Shown in pieces: positions 22,510 through 34,000 of a stretch of 64,000 nt of DNA (position 1 is the first letter of the stretch; every line of letters begins with the position of its first letter). The DNA is taken from assembly GCA_010645155.1 (NCBI GenBank), contig JAAGOF010000251.1, positions 227,375 to 291,374 on the forward strand. Direction: 5' to 3'. The notes below the pieces were generated by a model. It was given only the letters and a program-made list of their open reading frames with translations. It did no database searches and was not told the DNA's origin. The stretch is from Tigriopus japonicus (lineage: Eukaryota > Arthropoda > Copepoda > Harpacticoida > Harpacticidae). Both the position numbers and the translations under genes were made by a program.

Positions 22510-23534
22510 TGTGATTTCAACCTAAGGTAATCAATTGGGATCTAATCGAGTATTGAGCCCGGGCCAAATCCCATGTCCATGAGAATCCGTGTGATTTGCA
22601 GCTGTGGCAAGTTCTGTCGAAACAACAAACTTTGACGTTGACTGCGCGCCATTCCAGGAAAACAGCTGAACATTAAGCAAGCCTCAAGTGCCGATTCGGC
22701 CCATTTTTGGAAGGCGGGAAAATTAATCTGGCCTAAAACTGTATGGCAAATTTGAGTTAGTGGATGATTGAAACTCGTTGAAGCTTTCTTGTCGACGTAA
22801 ATGGTTGGTAGGTTAAGAAATTTTTATGATAAGATAACAACTGACGATTCTTCTTCAGCAAACTGCTTCTTCATTTACGCGTTTGGTTGATGCTCCATAA
22901 CTTTGAATTTCCTTGTGTTACTTTTAATATCTTTATTAAAATACTGTGTTTTTGAATGACTCTTCACAAAGCAATTTAAAAAAGATTTTGAATAAACGAG
23001 TTTTGTAAGTTATCGCATTAAGTCTTTTTGTTTCTTGGATGGAATACTTACCCACTTACCGAGCCAGGGATAACCTATATAATAGTATTAATACTGGATG
23101 CGAACTCGCGGAATTTCTCCGGCACGCAACCTCCGGTATGAGGCCGAGATTCGTAAACAAGAAGAACAAACCGCCATGTTGGGAGCGGAAAATCAAACGG
23201 AAATCGACCAAAATTCCAAAAGATAGTGCGCCAATCGGTGTTCCCTGTGTTTCAAGCGGGTCCAGCCAAGTCCTAGCCTTGGTAAAGGTCAACGCCATGC
23301 CCAAAAATCAGTCCGATGTTGGTGTTTCGAAGACATCCAGTTCACCCAAGAAAGAGTGAATGAAATAGTGAATGAATGACCACATCATGGAGTGCGAATG
23401 AACCCACAAAGGTGTCTAATCTACAAGATGACGATCAAAGTGATCAAATGAAATCTGATGACGAGGTTACCTGCAATAACCTTCGGAAGTGATAGCCCTA
23501 ACTAAAGCAAAAAAACGAATTTGTACCGGACTCC
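22510..23534. other. Upstream region of the ZnT6-like gene, no further gene supported
   Basis: Includes the likely 5' leader of the ZnT6-like gene. A plus-strand reading frame at 23039-23359 overlaps an alternative frame with a helical charged stretch (LRYEAEIRKQEEQTAM). It ends at a stop and has no convincing exon borders. It could be an old gene fragment. Confidence 0.4.
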
Positions 23535-24056
23535 GAGCCCAAATTCTTCTTGCAAAAGGATTAAGAACCAACTTTCCCACGGACCAAAACGGGGAGTTTC
23601 TTTACGCTCATCCATTGCACAACTTGAACAACTAAGAATATCTTACGATTACTTGAATTATCAACAACAAAATATCGTTTTTTTCCGAGCTCATATATCA
23701 TCCGACTTTAACGTCTTATTAGTATCTTTGAACTTACAATTGAACCCATCCATCAATATTTCAGGTATTATCCTGAACTGAATTAACACATGCCAAACTT
23801 TGTATGAAATCAAGGTTGTTATAGGTTGTGAGATTGTCAACTTGGCATAACATGTTCTATAAATGATGGTCCTTTTTCGAATTTCCTTTATTGTATGGTT
23901 GTGTCTTTTAGTTCAGGATAATAAGGACAGGTAAGATACTCTTAAGTTGTTCAAGTTGTGTGATGGACGAGTGCGATAAAACTCCCCGTTTTGATCCGGG
24001 TGAGAGTATGTGGGGAAAGTTGGTTCTTAATCCCTTTTCAAGAGGAATTTGCGTTC
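23535..24056. repeat. Foldback element with long inverted arms
   Basis: The left arm (23535-23646) and the inverse of the right arm (23931-24056) share AAATTC-TCTTG-AAA, GGATTAAGAACCAACTTTCC, CAAAACGGGGAGTTT, CACAACTTGAACAACT and ATCTTAC in order. An inner pair (TTATCCTGAACT at 23768-23779, AGTTCAGGATAA at 23910-23921) extends the symmetry. No coding capacity is evident. Confidence 0.75.
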
Positions 24057-27000
24057 GGATTAAGGTCAATATAGAACAAAGAAAGAAGAAGTCCTCAGTG
24101 TCAAGAATTCGATCAAATGAAGAACAAATTAAGATGACTTTGAAACCTATCAGGTGGACCTACTAGCAATGGATGGGCTCAATATTTTGATCTGCCTTTG
24201 GAGTCAGTCAGCCCAAATTGGTGATCTGACAGTCTAACCCGGGTCCATGGACCCTCCCAAAGTCTTTAGAATGAAATGCTCCCATCAAGATTGAATTGTG
24301 TGGATTTTTTCATTCAATCTGATTGTTAATTCCTGGACAAGGGGATCTAAGAAGATCAATCAAACCTTATCAAGCCTGTAGAGCCTATCCCTGCAATGAT
24401 AAGACATGATCCTTTGGTCCTGAAGGACCCTTAGCCCCAGTCCTGCGTGGTCCCGACCTTCTTGAGCCCCAAGACTTGAAACATTTTCAATCAAATCCAC
24501 AATCAAGGCTTTAATCCTCATGTTTTTCACTCATTTTGTCTCAAGGACGTTGTGATTGCCTTTGTTCCTGTTCCAATCCGGATCAGATGGCTGATCTGAT
24601 CCAGAACCGTCAAAAGTGCCCTTCAATGGTTATAGCCAACAACATCTCTGACTTGGACTCCATCTTGTTTCAAAATGAGACCATTCTTGTTTTTTCATTT
24701 TCTTATGGAAATGGTTCCTGCGTTGTGGAGGTGTTGAAGAGGATGGAAGATGAGTAACACTCCAGATACCACCACAGATACTTCTGTTAAGCATTATTTC
24801 ACTGAAGTTGGACTAATGGGTGAAGCAAGATTCCATCTACGTATTTTCCTCATTCTTATGAGGACTAAAATCCTTTGGAGAGTTGAATGTCAAAAGTTCA
24901 TGAGACGAGTAAAAAGAGTGCTGGGACTTCTAAAATCAAGGTGAAGAACATCCAGTCCACAAATATTAACACAAAAAGTTTGCGTGAATTCTTTCAAAAC
25001 ACATGTTCAACAGTTTTAGACATTAATAAGGAATAAATGACGTCGTGTCAAAATATAGCCTCGGCCTCATACCATTTTTTCAAAAATCGGAGTTCGTGTC
25101 CACCCCTTTCAGGGGTTCCTGACCGAGCTTACTCATAATTTCTTCGATTAGGAACGAAAAAAGAATTTTGAAGAGGTGACAAAAAAAAGTTTAATTATAG
25201 GTTTTGTGAACATGGGGAAAGAGTACCGTCTTTATACTTAGGTTAGGTTTGACTAGAGTTTTAGGGAGAGAAATGTCACTCCCAATTCAAGGGTTTTTGT
25301 TATAATTTCATTCAACTGACAACTCACTTTTTGGCACAGCGCCAAATTCAAAATAACCACGAGACTGGCGCATATTCAATTGAAGTTCAGGGTTACCAAA
25401 ATATAAAGAAACAAAAACATTCTCAAAAAAATTTGCAGAGACATTTTATGGCAGATCTGATCAGCTACAAAGTTTTGATGTTCAAGAGACAAACAAATAT
25501 AAGATGAAGAACCAAAGATTTCCCAATTCAATTGTCAACATTTCACAATTTCTAAATAACTCATCTTTGTTTTAAGATTTGGTCATCCTGGTTAAGGGTT
25601 CATTCTCTTCATGCTAAAAAAATAACACTCAATTGCTCAAAGCGACTGGAATCAGCCTCAACATTACCCATTTTTTGGGACCTTCTATTTCAATTCCAAG
25701 TAATCTAATTTAAGACCTGATCTGGCTTGAGTGTTTGGAGGATTCTTGGGTTAGAATTAGTTGCCAAATGACTTATTTTTTCAATCCACACCATCTACAA
25801 ACTTGATTCAAAAATCAATCAATTTCTGCCTGGGCTGTCGGGCCACTCTTCTTTTTAGAACACATTGAGGAGATCCTGCCCAACTCCAGACTAATGAAGG
25901 GGGATCAAAACTGAAGGCAAGCGGCTGGCTGGGAGTGTCATTTTTCTTCCTAGAACTCTAGATATGACGTCAGAGATACTTATTTAAATACTAGATGGCT
26001 TACAAGCTCCTGTCAGGCCGATTTGGTAAGGAATGCAGAATTCTTTTGATTTGTGTTAAAAATGTCACCCCTACAGTGTGTCAATCCTGTGAATAGGGAT
26101 CATCTTGTTCAAAGTTGTTTCTGAAGCCCTAAGTTTTTTATTGCCCTCTGTGGCACCAAGCTGATCAGGTTTAGCTTTAAAAAGCTAAATTTAGCCTTTT
26201 CCAGATTTTGGGGGAAATTTAGCTTCAAGAAAATATTCTTAGCTTTTTTGGCTTTATTTTCCCATTTTTAGCCTTTTTCTAGCCTTTTCTGTTCACATTT
26301 GGCTTTTTTAGTGGTGTTTTCAGATTTTCACTTAAAAATTTCCAAACTTTGTGACTCCAATTAAAAAGACACTGTTGTTGACTTTTTTACATTGATATGA
26401 TCAAGACATTCTCTGGTAATTAAACAAATAAGTATTTTTGTTCATAGGGAAATCAAGACTTCATTGACAAGAAAGTCAATAATTCAGAGGTAGTTTTTGT
26501 AGGCCTTCTACTTTTTGTGTTTGCGGTAATTATTTTTGTGTATTTGTGCGGTCTTTCAGGAGCAGAGGCGATAAATGCGGCATCACCTTTGGTCCGTTCA
26601 CAATGCTTTCATCCAAAGTTAGAATCTGATTTAATTTTTGGAAAGTTTTGAAACTAAAGTAGTAAGTAACATGTTTTGAAGTCTCTGTTTTGAAGTCTGT
26701 TTAAACTTTTGAGTATAGGGAATAATATGATGCCAAGCCACAAAACCCTTCACTTCTAGGGAAACCCCACCATTTCATGGTAAACATTAAAAATAAAGCC
26801 TTTTTTGTCCCAAAAAAATGTTATCATGTAAAACAACGGCCGCCTTTTTGTTGCCAAATCCTTTAAAAATGGGAAACCATCTAGAACATTCAGCCTTTTT
26901 TTTATTTTTTTGTTTTGAAATTTAGCTTTATTTTGCCCGAATATAGCTTTTATTTTCCAAAAAAATTAAGCTTAGAAGCTCTCACCTGACACACTGAACT

Positions 27001-27412
27001 GCAATGTGCTGGTAACAGTGCTGCCAGCGGGCAATCCTCCATGCCAGAAAATCCAAATCTGGCATATTTGAGACCCCTTTGGCCTGAACATTCTAGTTCT
27101 GGCATTTTCGTGATCTGGCATATTTCTGGCATGTTCTAGCTTTTTCATAGGTAATTCAGAATTCAGCTCTCCAAAGGTGGTAAATATTGAATAGTTTCAT
27201 GATAGGAAAGAACAATTTTGAAAAACATAATTCAACAAAATGTCCCCTTTGACATTGTTTCTTAAAATTTTATGAAGAACTTTTACTTATATTACTTAAC
27301 TGAAGTAATGATTGCATTGATTGATTGAATGCATTTCTAGTTTATTTAACAGTTTTTAGTGGTAAACCGTACAATGTGCTTACATTTATGTTGGAGACAA
27401 TAGATAACAGAG
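24057..27412. other. Gene-poor stretch with a possible second hAT-like remnant
   Basis: No supported gene. At about 26168-26997 the borders TCAGGTTTAGCTTTAAAAAG and, inverted, TCAGGTGAGAGCTTCTAAG resemble imperfect terminal repeats around an interior rich in TTTAGCTTT. No target duplication was seen. Near 27010-27140 TCTGGCAT is repeated several times. A partial match to the arm of the 13302-15327 element lies near 25110. Confidence 0.35.
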
Positions 27413-27507
27413 GCTAGTTTTTTTAGACGCAAAGATCGATCTCAAGATTGGACTTATAGTACTAAAGTACGGTCCTGAGATCGATCTTTTGCGTCTAAAA
27501 AACTAGC
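27413..27507. repeat. Near-perfect 95-bp hairpin (small MITE)
   Basis: GCTAGTTTTTTTAGACGCAA and AGATCGATCTCA recur inverted at the right end with single-base length changes. The loop region also pairs (GGAC...GTACT...AGTAC...GTCC). It would fold as a nearly complete stem-loop. Non-coding. Confidence 0.75.
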
Positions 27508-28990
27508 TTCAGATTTTTTTCAGCATTGACATAATGGTTATTTACAAAAGTAGAAAAGTAAAAGTAGATAAAAGGTGAAAAGTGTAAAGTGAAAAAATCA
27601 AAAGATATGAATGGTGAAGCGTGGACATTAAAAAAATAAAAAGAATCAGGGGTGACGAGCAAGGTGAAAGCCAAATTTTTGTTTAAAATCAAGGGTGAAA
27701 GCTCAGCTTAGGGGAATGTACAACTATCCTAACCAAATTTAGAACCCTAAACAAATTGGGAAGTTAAAGCTAAGGTTGCAAATATCGAGACTGAATGGAG
27801 GCAAAACAGGGGCAAAGTATTTTGATATCAGAGCTATTCTCAAATTAAATATGTTGCCAAAATTGCAATTTCCACCTTAGGGTTGATTTCTCTTTAAATT
27901 TTGAGTCTCTTGGAGCTCAGCCACGATATAATTGTGTTCAAAAATAAAAGAATCCACGCTGAGTAATTATAAATTAAGGTAAAAGATTTAAAAGAGGCAC
28001 CCACAAACGTTTCTACCTCAAGATGCTTCTGATTGTCACTTGTGATTGTCATAGATTGAAGCTCAACTTTGCTTCCTTCAGGAGGCTCGCTCTGAAGGCA
28101 ATTTGTTCATTTTGAGAATAAGAGAGGGCAGCCGAAAAGGATGTTCAGGGCGTGCTAAATTATGCCACTGTCATCTAGACACCACAAGAATGTTAATGTT
28201 CTTTAAAATCCTGTATAGGGTCTTGGCCTACTTTTATTCTTTACTAAAATTTAATTAAATTCTTTACTAAAGTACGCTCAGAGGGTGACTGATTCCCGCC
28301 CCCAAGTGTAACAGCTTAGTGTGTAGAAAGGGATTATTTTGCGAGAAAATAACTTTATTTGCTGTGAGAATCTTACAGACAAGCCTAGAATAATTTACAC
28401 CTTCAAAAGATTGCAAAACCCCATCCCTAATTCACAAAATGCAGCTTCTTGAATCGACGTTTTCTCAAGTCACCTTGACAATACCAGCTTAACATAACAG
28501 CTTTTAAGCAAAGTAGGGAAACCATCACTTGCCTAATATGCTTATGTTTCAAAAAAAAAGATAATGAGTAAAATAAAACCCACTTAAGCATATAACTGAG
28601 AATAAATCAAATTCAATATTGACAAAAGAGTCTCAGTGAATAAAATTTTGCCAAAAAGTGCAACAAACTAAAATTTAATTGATCCCCATAATTTTGAAGC
28701 CCATTGAAGTCAATTAATTTTTCAGATTAAAATTTTTCAAGTTATTGTGATGACTTAGATTTCTTGAGAAAGTAATTTTAATTTTAACTTATTACATTTC
28801 ATCACGTAATTTACCCAACTCTGACTGGAATTGACAATCTATCACTCTCAGAAATCATTTAAATCATTTTCTTGAATATTTGTATGCCTGATTTGGATTA
28901 GAATTGAGGTTGTTTTATTCAATTCATTTTTCGCCTTTTGTGGTGGAAAGCGAAATTGCTCTCGACTTCCACCATTCCTTCTAAAGTAAT
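27508..28990. other. Intergenic, nothing seen
   Basis: AT-rich DNA without supported coding, RNA or repeat features. Confidence 0.4.
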
Positions 28991-29448
28991 GGTGATGATG
29001 TGAGGTCCGGACGAAAGAGCAACGAAGCAGCGTTGCCAATATTTCAAAATCAATAGTTTCAAATAGCAAAATGGCAAAATACATTGAAAAACTTCTTCTC
29101 ATTTAAAACATTTTCTAATTTCAAAACAGAGTCAAAAACATCTTCAATTTTAGACCTAACAAAAGTTCTTTAATAACAGATTCTCAATTCACAGATTCCT
29201 GAAGTGATTATTAATGCGTATTTTTAAACTCACATTCAATCTTTGGAGTAAACCTAGAATGTCTGAATAGTTTTAAATCATTACTTTTGGTTCCCAATTT
29301 TTTAGCGCAAGTGCCATCATGGCTTCACAAATTTGACTCTGTCAAGCCACTTCAGGCCTTTTTCGTGACGTGTTTCGGGAGGACTTCATAAAAAAACTCT
29401 GGCAACTTTGGTTTGCTCTTTCGTCCGGACCTCACTTCGTCACGATTA
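28991..29448. repeat. MITE-like element with GTGAGGTCCGGACGAAAGAG ends
   Basis: A 22-bp perfect inverted pair lies at 29000-29021 and 29414-29435. Weaker similarity continues outward (GGTGATGATG against GGTAATCGTGACGAA) and inward (GTTGCCA-A). The interior of about 390 bp is AT-rich and non-coding. Confidence 0.7.
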
Positions 29449-30592
29449 CCCCTTCTTAAATCATAAGCAGACCATGCACTAATAAACACGGAAGTTCGCA
29501 ACGGAACCGCAAGCTTACCGCAATGGTAAGCTTACTTAACCGTAAGTAAGCTTTCCATTAAGTCATTATGTCATGTCAACCAATGACTAACTGTGCCATG
29601 GAAAATGAGTTTTTTCCTAGCATCTATTGTAAAATGCCAATATCATATCACCAGCTACGTTTCAAAATATCTTTTACTCAAGAGGAATCTAAGAATCTGG
29701 ATTTAGTGATCCAAAAACTTGAATTCGCTCACTGACTGATCGATCAATCCAGACTTGGCTCAGGGTCTGACAGAGGAGAAATCCATACAGAATTACCGGA
29801 TAACCATGATAAATTGGCGATTCCATGTTGATGAAACTTGGCTGTTATTGTTCATGGCGTTGTTTTCTATCATAGGAGCTTGATTTATGTCTGGCGATAG
29901 CTAATGAAGGCATTCACATTGAAATCCAAAACCACCGTTCCAACTGTCAATCTTCACCGTGGCTAATTCGTCTTAATAAATCGCAAGCATTAAACTAAGT
30001 ACAGTTGGCGTTCTTTCTCTCTTTTGTAAACCATGTTTTGGCCCTATCAGGTTTCTCAAAGCTGCTCGGTGGCGTTTGTCAAGGCCATTGTGGCCCAAGA
30101 AGCCTCAACAATAGGGCTTGATGACTTTGGGCAGTGTTGTGACCATAAGGATCAATTAGCACATTTGCCTATAAAAATTCCTCGGGTCAACGTTAATCAC
30201 TTGACCATCGACAAAAAGAGATCCGAGACTGTGATAAAGCCAGAATCATTCAGCTCCTCCTCCTTACTTCCTTTTACTGAATTTGAGGCCAGATTTTTTG
30301 GAACCATTAGAAAGACTCAACATCGGTCAACACTCATGAGATTCTGAACAACCTAAACTGTATTGGACACAATATATCAAACACATTGTTGGTTGTTGAG
30401 GTAACCACGTAAGTTTAAATGTTGTTAAGATCAAGCATCAAAGGTTCAATATAGTTATCCAGAACGTTTCAAAGTCAAAAAAGGGGGGAAAATATTTTGC
30501 CAACTTGGGGATTTGAACTAATGAATGAAGTGTTGGATTGAAACGCCTCCAAAACTACTACTAAAGCTAGTGATGGGAATCAAGCGGGATTT
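29449..30592. other. Intergenic, one unsupported reading frame
   Basis: A 104-residue plus-strand frame at 30033-30347 has no recognisable domain or exon borders. A short inverted cluster of GTAAGCTTAC-like words lies near 29513-29560. Confidence 0.35.
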
Positions 30593-31034
30593 TGCTTAGA
30601 GGAGTATGGAGAGGCCATTGCCGTTATTTTGTCTGCCTTGTTTGCAGCTGATACTGGCCAAAGTTGCCCATAAGTTGCGTGAAAAGGCAAATATTTCCGA
30701 TGAAATCGTGAAATACTTGCCCAAACAAGGGGAAGATCATAGTACAAAAGAAAGTGTGCAAGATGTATTTTCAATGCCAAATCCTATAATTGCGTGAACT
30801 AATGCCTGTGAATCAAATTATCATCTTCATTGAGCACCTTAGTATAATTTGGGAGAAGCAAACCGTAAGCAGGAGGCCACATGCCGAAAACTAAGTTTTT
30901 CAAAAATTTGCCTTCTGCGAATACGTTTGTTTGGGCAAGTTTCAACTAGTCGCTGATGATAAACGGCCCTTGCTGCCCACTATGAAATTTCACGAACGGA
31001 CTGCTCTAGTATCTTCACTCTATAGACCTCTATG
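30593..31034 (+). repeat. Dispersed repeat with residual coding capacity, copy 2
   Basis: Plus-strand counterpart of 775-1210. The readable peptide (about 30606-30797) contains AKVAHKLREK, EDH and FSMPNPI and then stops early at a TGA where copy 1 stays open. The non-coding remainder also aligns (CATTGAGCACCT, AGGCCACATGCC, AAACTAAGTTTTTCAAA, CGTTTGTTTGGGCAAGTTTC). This copy looks more degraded in the coding frame. Confidence 0.6.
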
Positions 31035-34000
31035 GGATTTTGAACTTAGCGTGGCCATATTGGCACTTGATTAGATGTTTGGGTCAACAAGCAGCTTACC
31101 AAAACCTGACTATCAAAAAGCGAGAGACAAACCAAAAGGCAACACTCAAGGCCATATTTTTAAAGCACCCAGGTTTGAAATCAAGAAATTGTGATTAGTT
31201 TTTTTCGTACTAAAGGCGAACAAGAAACGAAAACCTTTCTAATTTGTGTTCCGTTGTTACCCAGAAAAGGTGACTTTGAAATGAGCCTTCATCAGGAGGA
31301 CTGACCTACACTAGTGTGTATGATTCATTTTAAGGTATTTTGTTGTGACTTGAGGTGCATCCAAACGGTCAAAGTAGCAAACATTTTCCGACAAAGGACG
31401 CAATAGCTACAACTCCCTGGATCTTGGTATCTGATTTCCTTCGTGTTTCTAGAACTCCACAGAGTTCACGGTCATTCATTCACAATGGCGGCTCAACACG
31501 TGTGAGGTTTTCCTGTTTATAACCCAGCACTTATTTCGCTTTTGCAATGTTTCTCGAAATTTTCGTCGAAGCCGGCTTTCATTTTTTTGCTAACGAGTCC
31601 TTTTAGTTGGTTGGATCGTAGGGTGACCAAAATTCTGCTTCCTAATGCGTCAAGTGTCGACTTTTAATTGCTCACTCAAAGGCGGGAAAATAACAGGAAA
31701 GAGCCCCAGATGTTTATACTCAAAGGAAGCTTCCATTAAAGCTCTTATTGTTCAAAAGTTTCGCCAAATTCACAAGAAAAAATCATTACCGGTATGTATA
31801 AGTCCATGGCATTTCCAGAAGCAACCCTGAGAAAAATTCATTTTTTTCAAATCAAATGCATTTTTGCAATTAGAGCATTCAATTGCCTCCATATTCATAT
31901 TTGACTTCTCTGGCACAGAATGAACAAGAGAGCTCGCATCAAAATTTGAAAAACTGAACGCTTTTGAACTAAAAATCATGTTCCTACTTCGCACAAAAAT
32001 GACTGTTTCGTTAATTAAAAAACCTACTTTGTCTGTGCTTTACTTTGTACATAACCCTCATTTCTTTGGTTTGAGTGATTGGATGAGTTGTGGAAGGTGG
32101 AGAGGGTAGTTAGGGTAGGGGTCGGGCTCAAATCCGAATATCCTGTTGTTTGAGGGTGCAACAATTAAAGTGGCTTGCGGTTTCATCAACACTAACTCCA
32201 GGAGCACTCTAATGTGATGTCCCGAATCAAAGATGGCACAGGTGGCAAACCTACCTCTCTGCTACGAATAAGAATGCTCTGTCATTTGAAATCGATTAGT
32301 TTCCACTTCCAAGTAGTTGCTCGCTCTGTTTTCTCTCTGCTACATCAATGAGGTGGCATTTTCAACTCGAGCCAAAACCAATATGTTAAACTAAAGCACA
32401 TGGTGTAGCTGTTCTTACGAGTACTGATCTATTTCAGGCGGAGTTTTTGTGCATTTGGGCGTTGTCATTGAAAAGGCTTGGCTGTAAATGGCCGTGAAAA
32501 CACAAATCATCTCGGTAAATAATTGATTAGGTGACCGTTACCAAGCAAATTAGTTAAAGCCGTTAGAGCAAGATGCGAAATGAGAGTTTTGTTTCTAATT
32601 GAAACGGTACCCGTTGACGTCCAAATGGTGTTTTATAACCCTTTTTACTCCCGAGGCATCTCATAATGAGGTTTCTGTGTTTTACATCATCCGGGTGATG
32701 TTTCCCAGTTGCTTGAAAGCAAACAATCACAGTACAGAGTGTGCAATAAAACGATTTTTGGCTTAGCTAAATACGTAAATGAACGAGCAAAAAAGTGTTT
32801 AACTTTGATAATATTGTGACACGTGGCTTGGGTTCGTGACTGTGTGAGGAAATGTGGGAAGTCGAGTGGCTTTTCCGAGATTTATCCTGCTTTTACACCT
32901 CAAACTCCGGAAATGTCAGACGTTTTCCGACTTCCTTTGCTTGCTACTGTGATTCATCTAAACGAGAGTCTCATTCATTTTTTAATGCACATTAAAAGTT
33001 TTTGCCCAAGAACGGGGAAGTAATGACAAACCAAGGTACATTTTTGATTCTAAGAATTTTCTTTTACTCTACCTGTATGGATTTCTATCGCTTAAACTTG
33101 CATTTTTCTTTATTCTTAAGGCATACCCACCAACATTATAAGATAGCTATTTGTGTTAGTAAGAGATTGAAGAGCTCTAATACCAACACTACTGTTTTAT
33201 GTTGCAATCGACTATTCTTACCATACCAGATTGAAGGGAGATTTTTCGTTCCTTTTTATAAAAATGCACGGTGCGATCTTGCTATGAGACTGTCCACGCT
33301 CTTGCTCCAAAAATTACAAACTAAAGTTATTCGGTTAACTAGCTTTTTCACAAATTGATAGAACCAAAGGCAAAAAAATCATTAAGTAGATACTAAGCTC
33401 TTAGCTACAAAGAGCTCAGTTTCAATTTCACCTTCTTTTTTTGGGGGAAAATCGGTTTCAAATTAATGACGAATATCAATTGACGATTTTGGATGAAATC
33501 ATGATTTAAAGGCAAAAGAGAATTTTACAGAAAACCAAAACTTTTGCCACGTAGATGGCTGTCGTAAAATTCAGCATGAACCCATCCTCCTTGGGTGACC
33601 TCTCTTTTTCACAAATTGGATCTATTTAAAGAAATTATCTCTCGATGCAAGTAGACTTTAATACGTATACCTTTGACAAAGACGCCTTTGGTTAGTCTAA
33701 GTAACTGTTCTTGAATCATTAAGTACATCAGTGCAATGAAAACTCAATGGCTTTCAATTTTAACCATAATCTTTCTTAAGAAAGTCTCTCATTCGATCTT
33801 GGAGCAAAGGTTGTATTCCTCGTTTCTCGTGGGAAATGGGGACAGGTGCTGTTCAGCCCTGTCCCTTCATCTCAAGCTCTCTGGGAAGGTACTGTACCCT
33901 CCTCCCTCCCCAAAACCTGACGCTTAAAAGAACCTGAGGTTCAGCCCTAGCACAGGTTAAACCAATCTCTCCATAAATGTACTAGCAGGGGTTCTAGAGG

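Noticed and set aside
23039..23359. Possible gene with a charged helical stretch
   Set aside because: Competing frames with stops, no convincing exon borders and no certain family match. Left as part of the upstream region.
26168..26997. Second hAT element
   Set aside because: The ends are only loosely inverted and no 8-bp duplication was found, so it is mentioned only within the intergenic entry.
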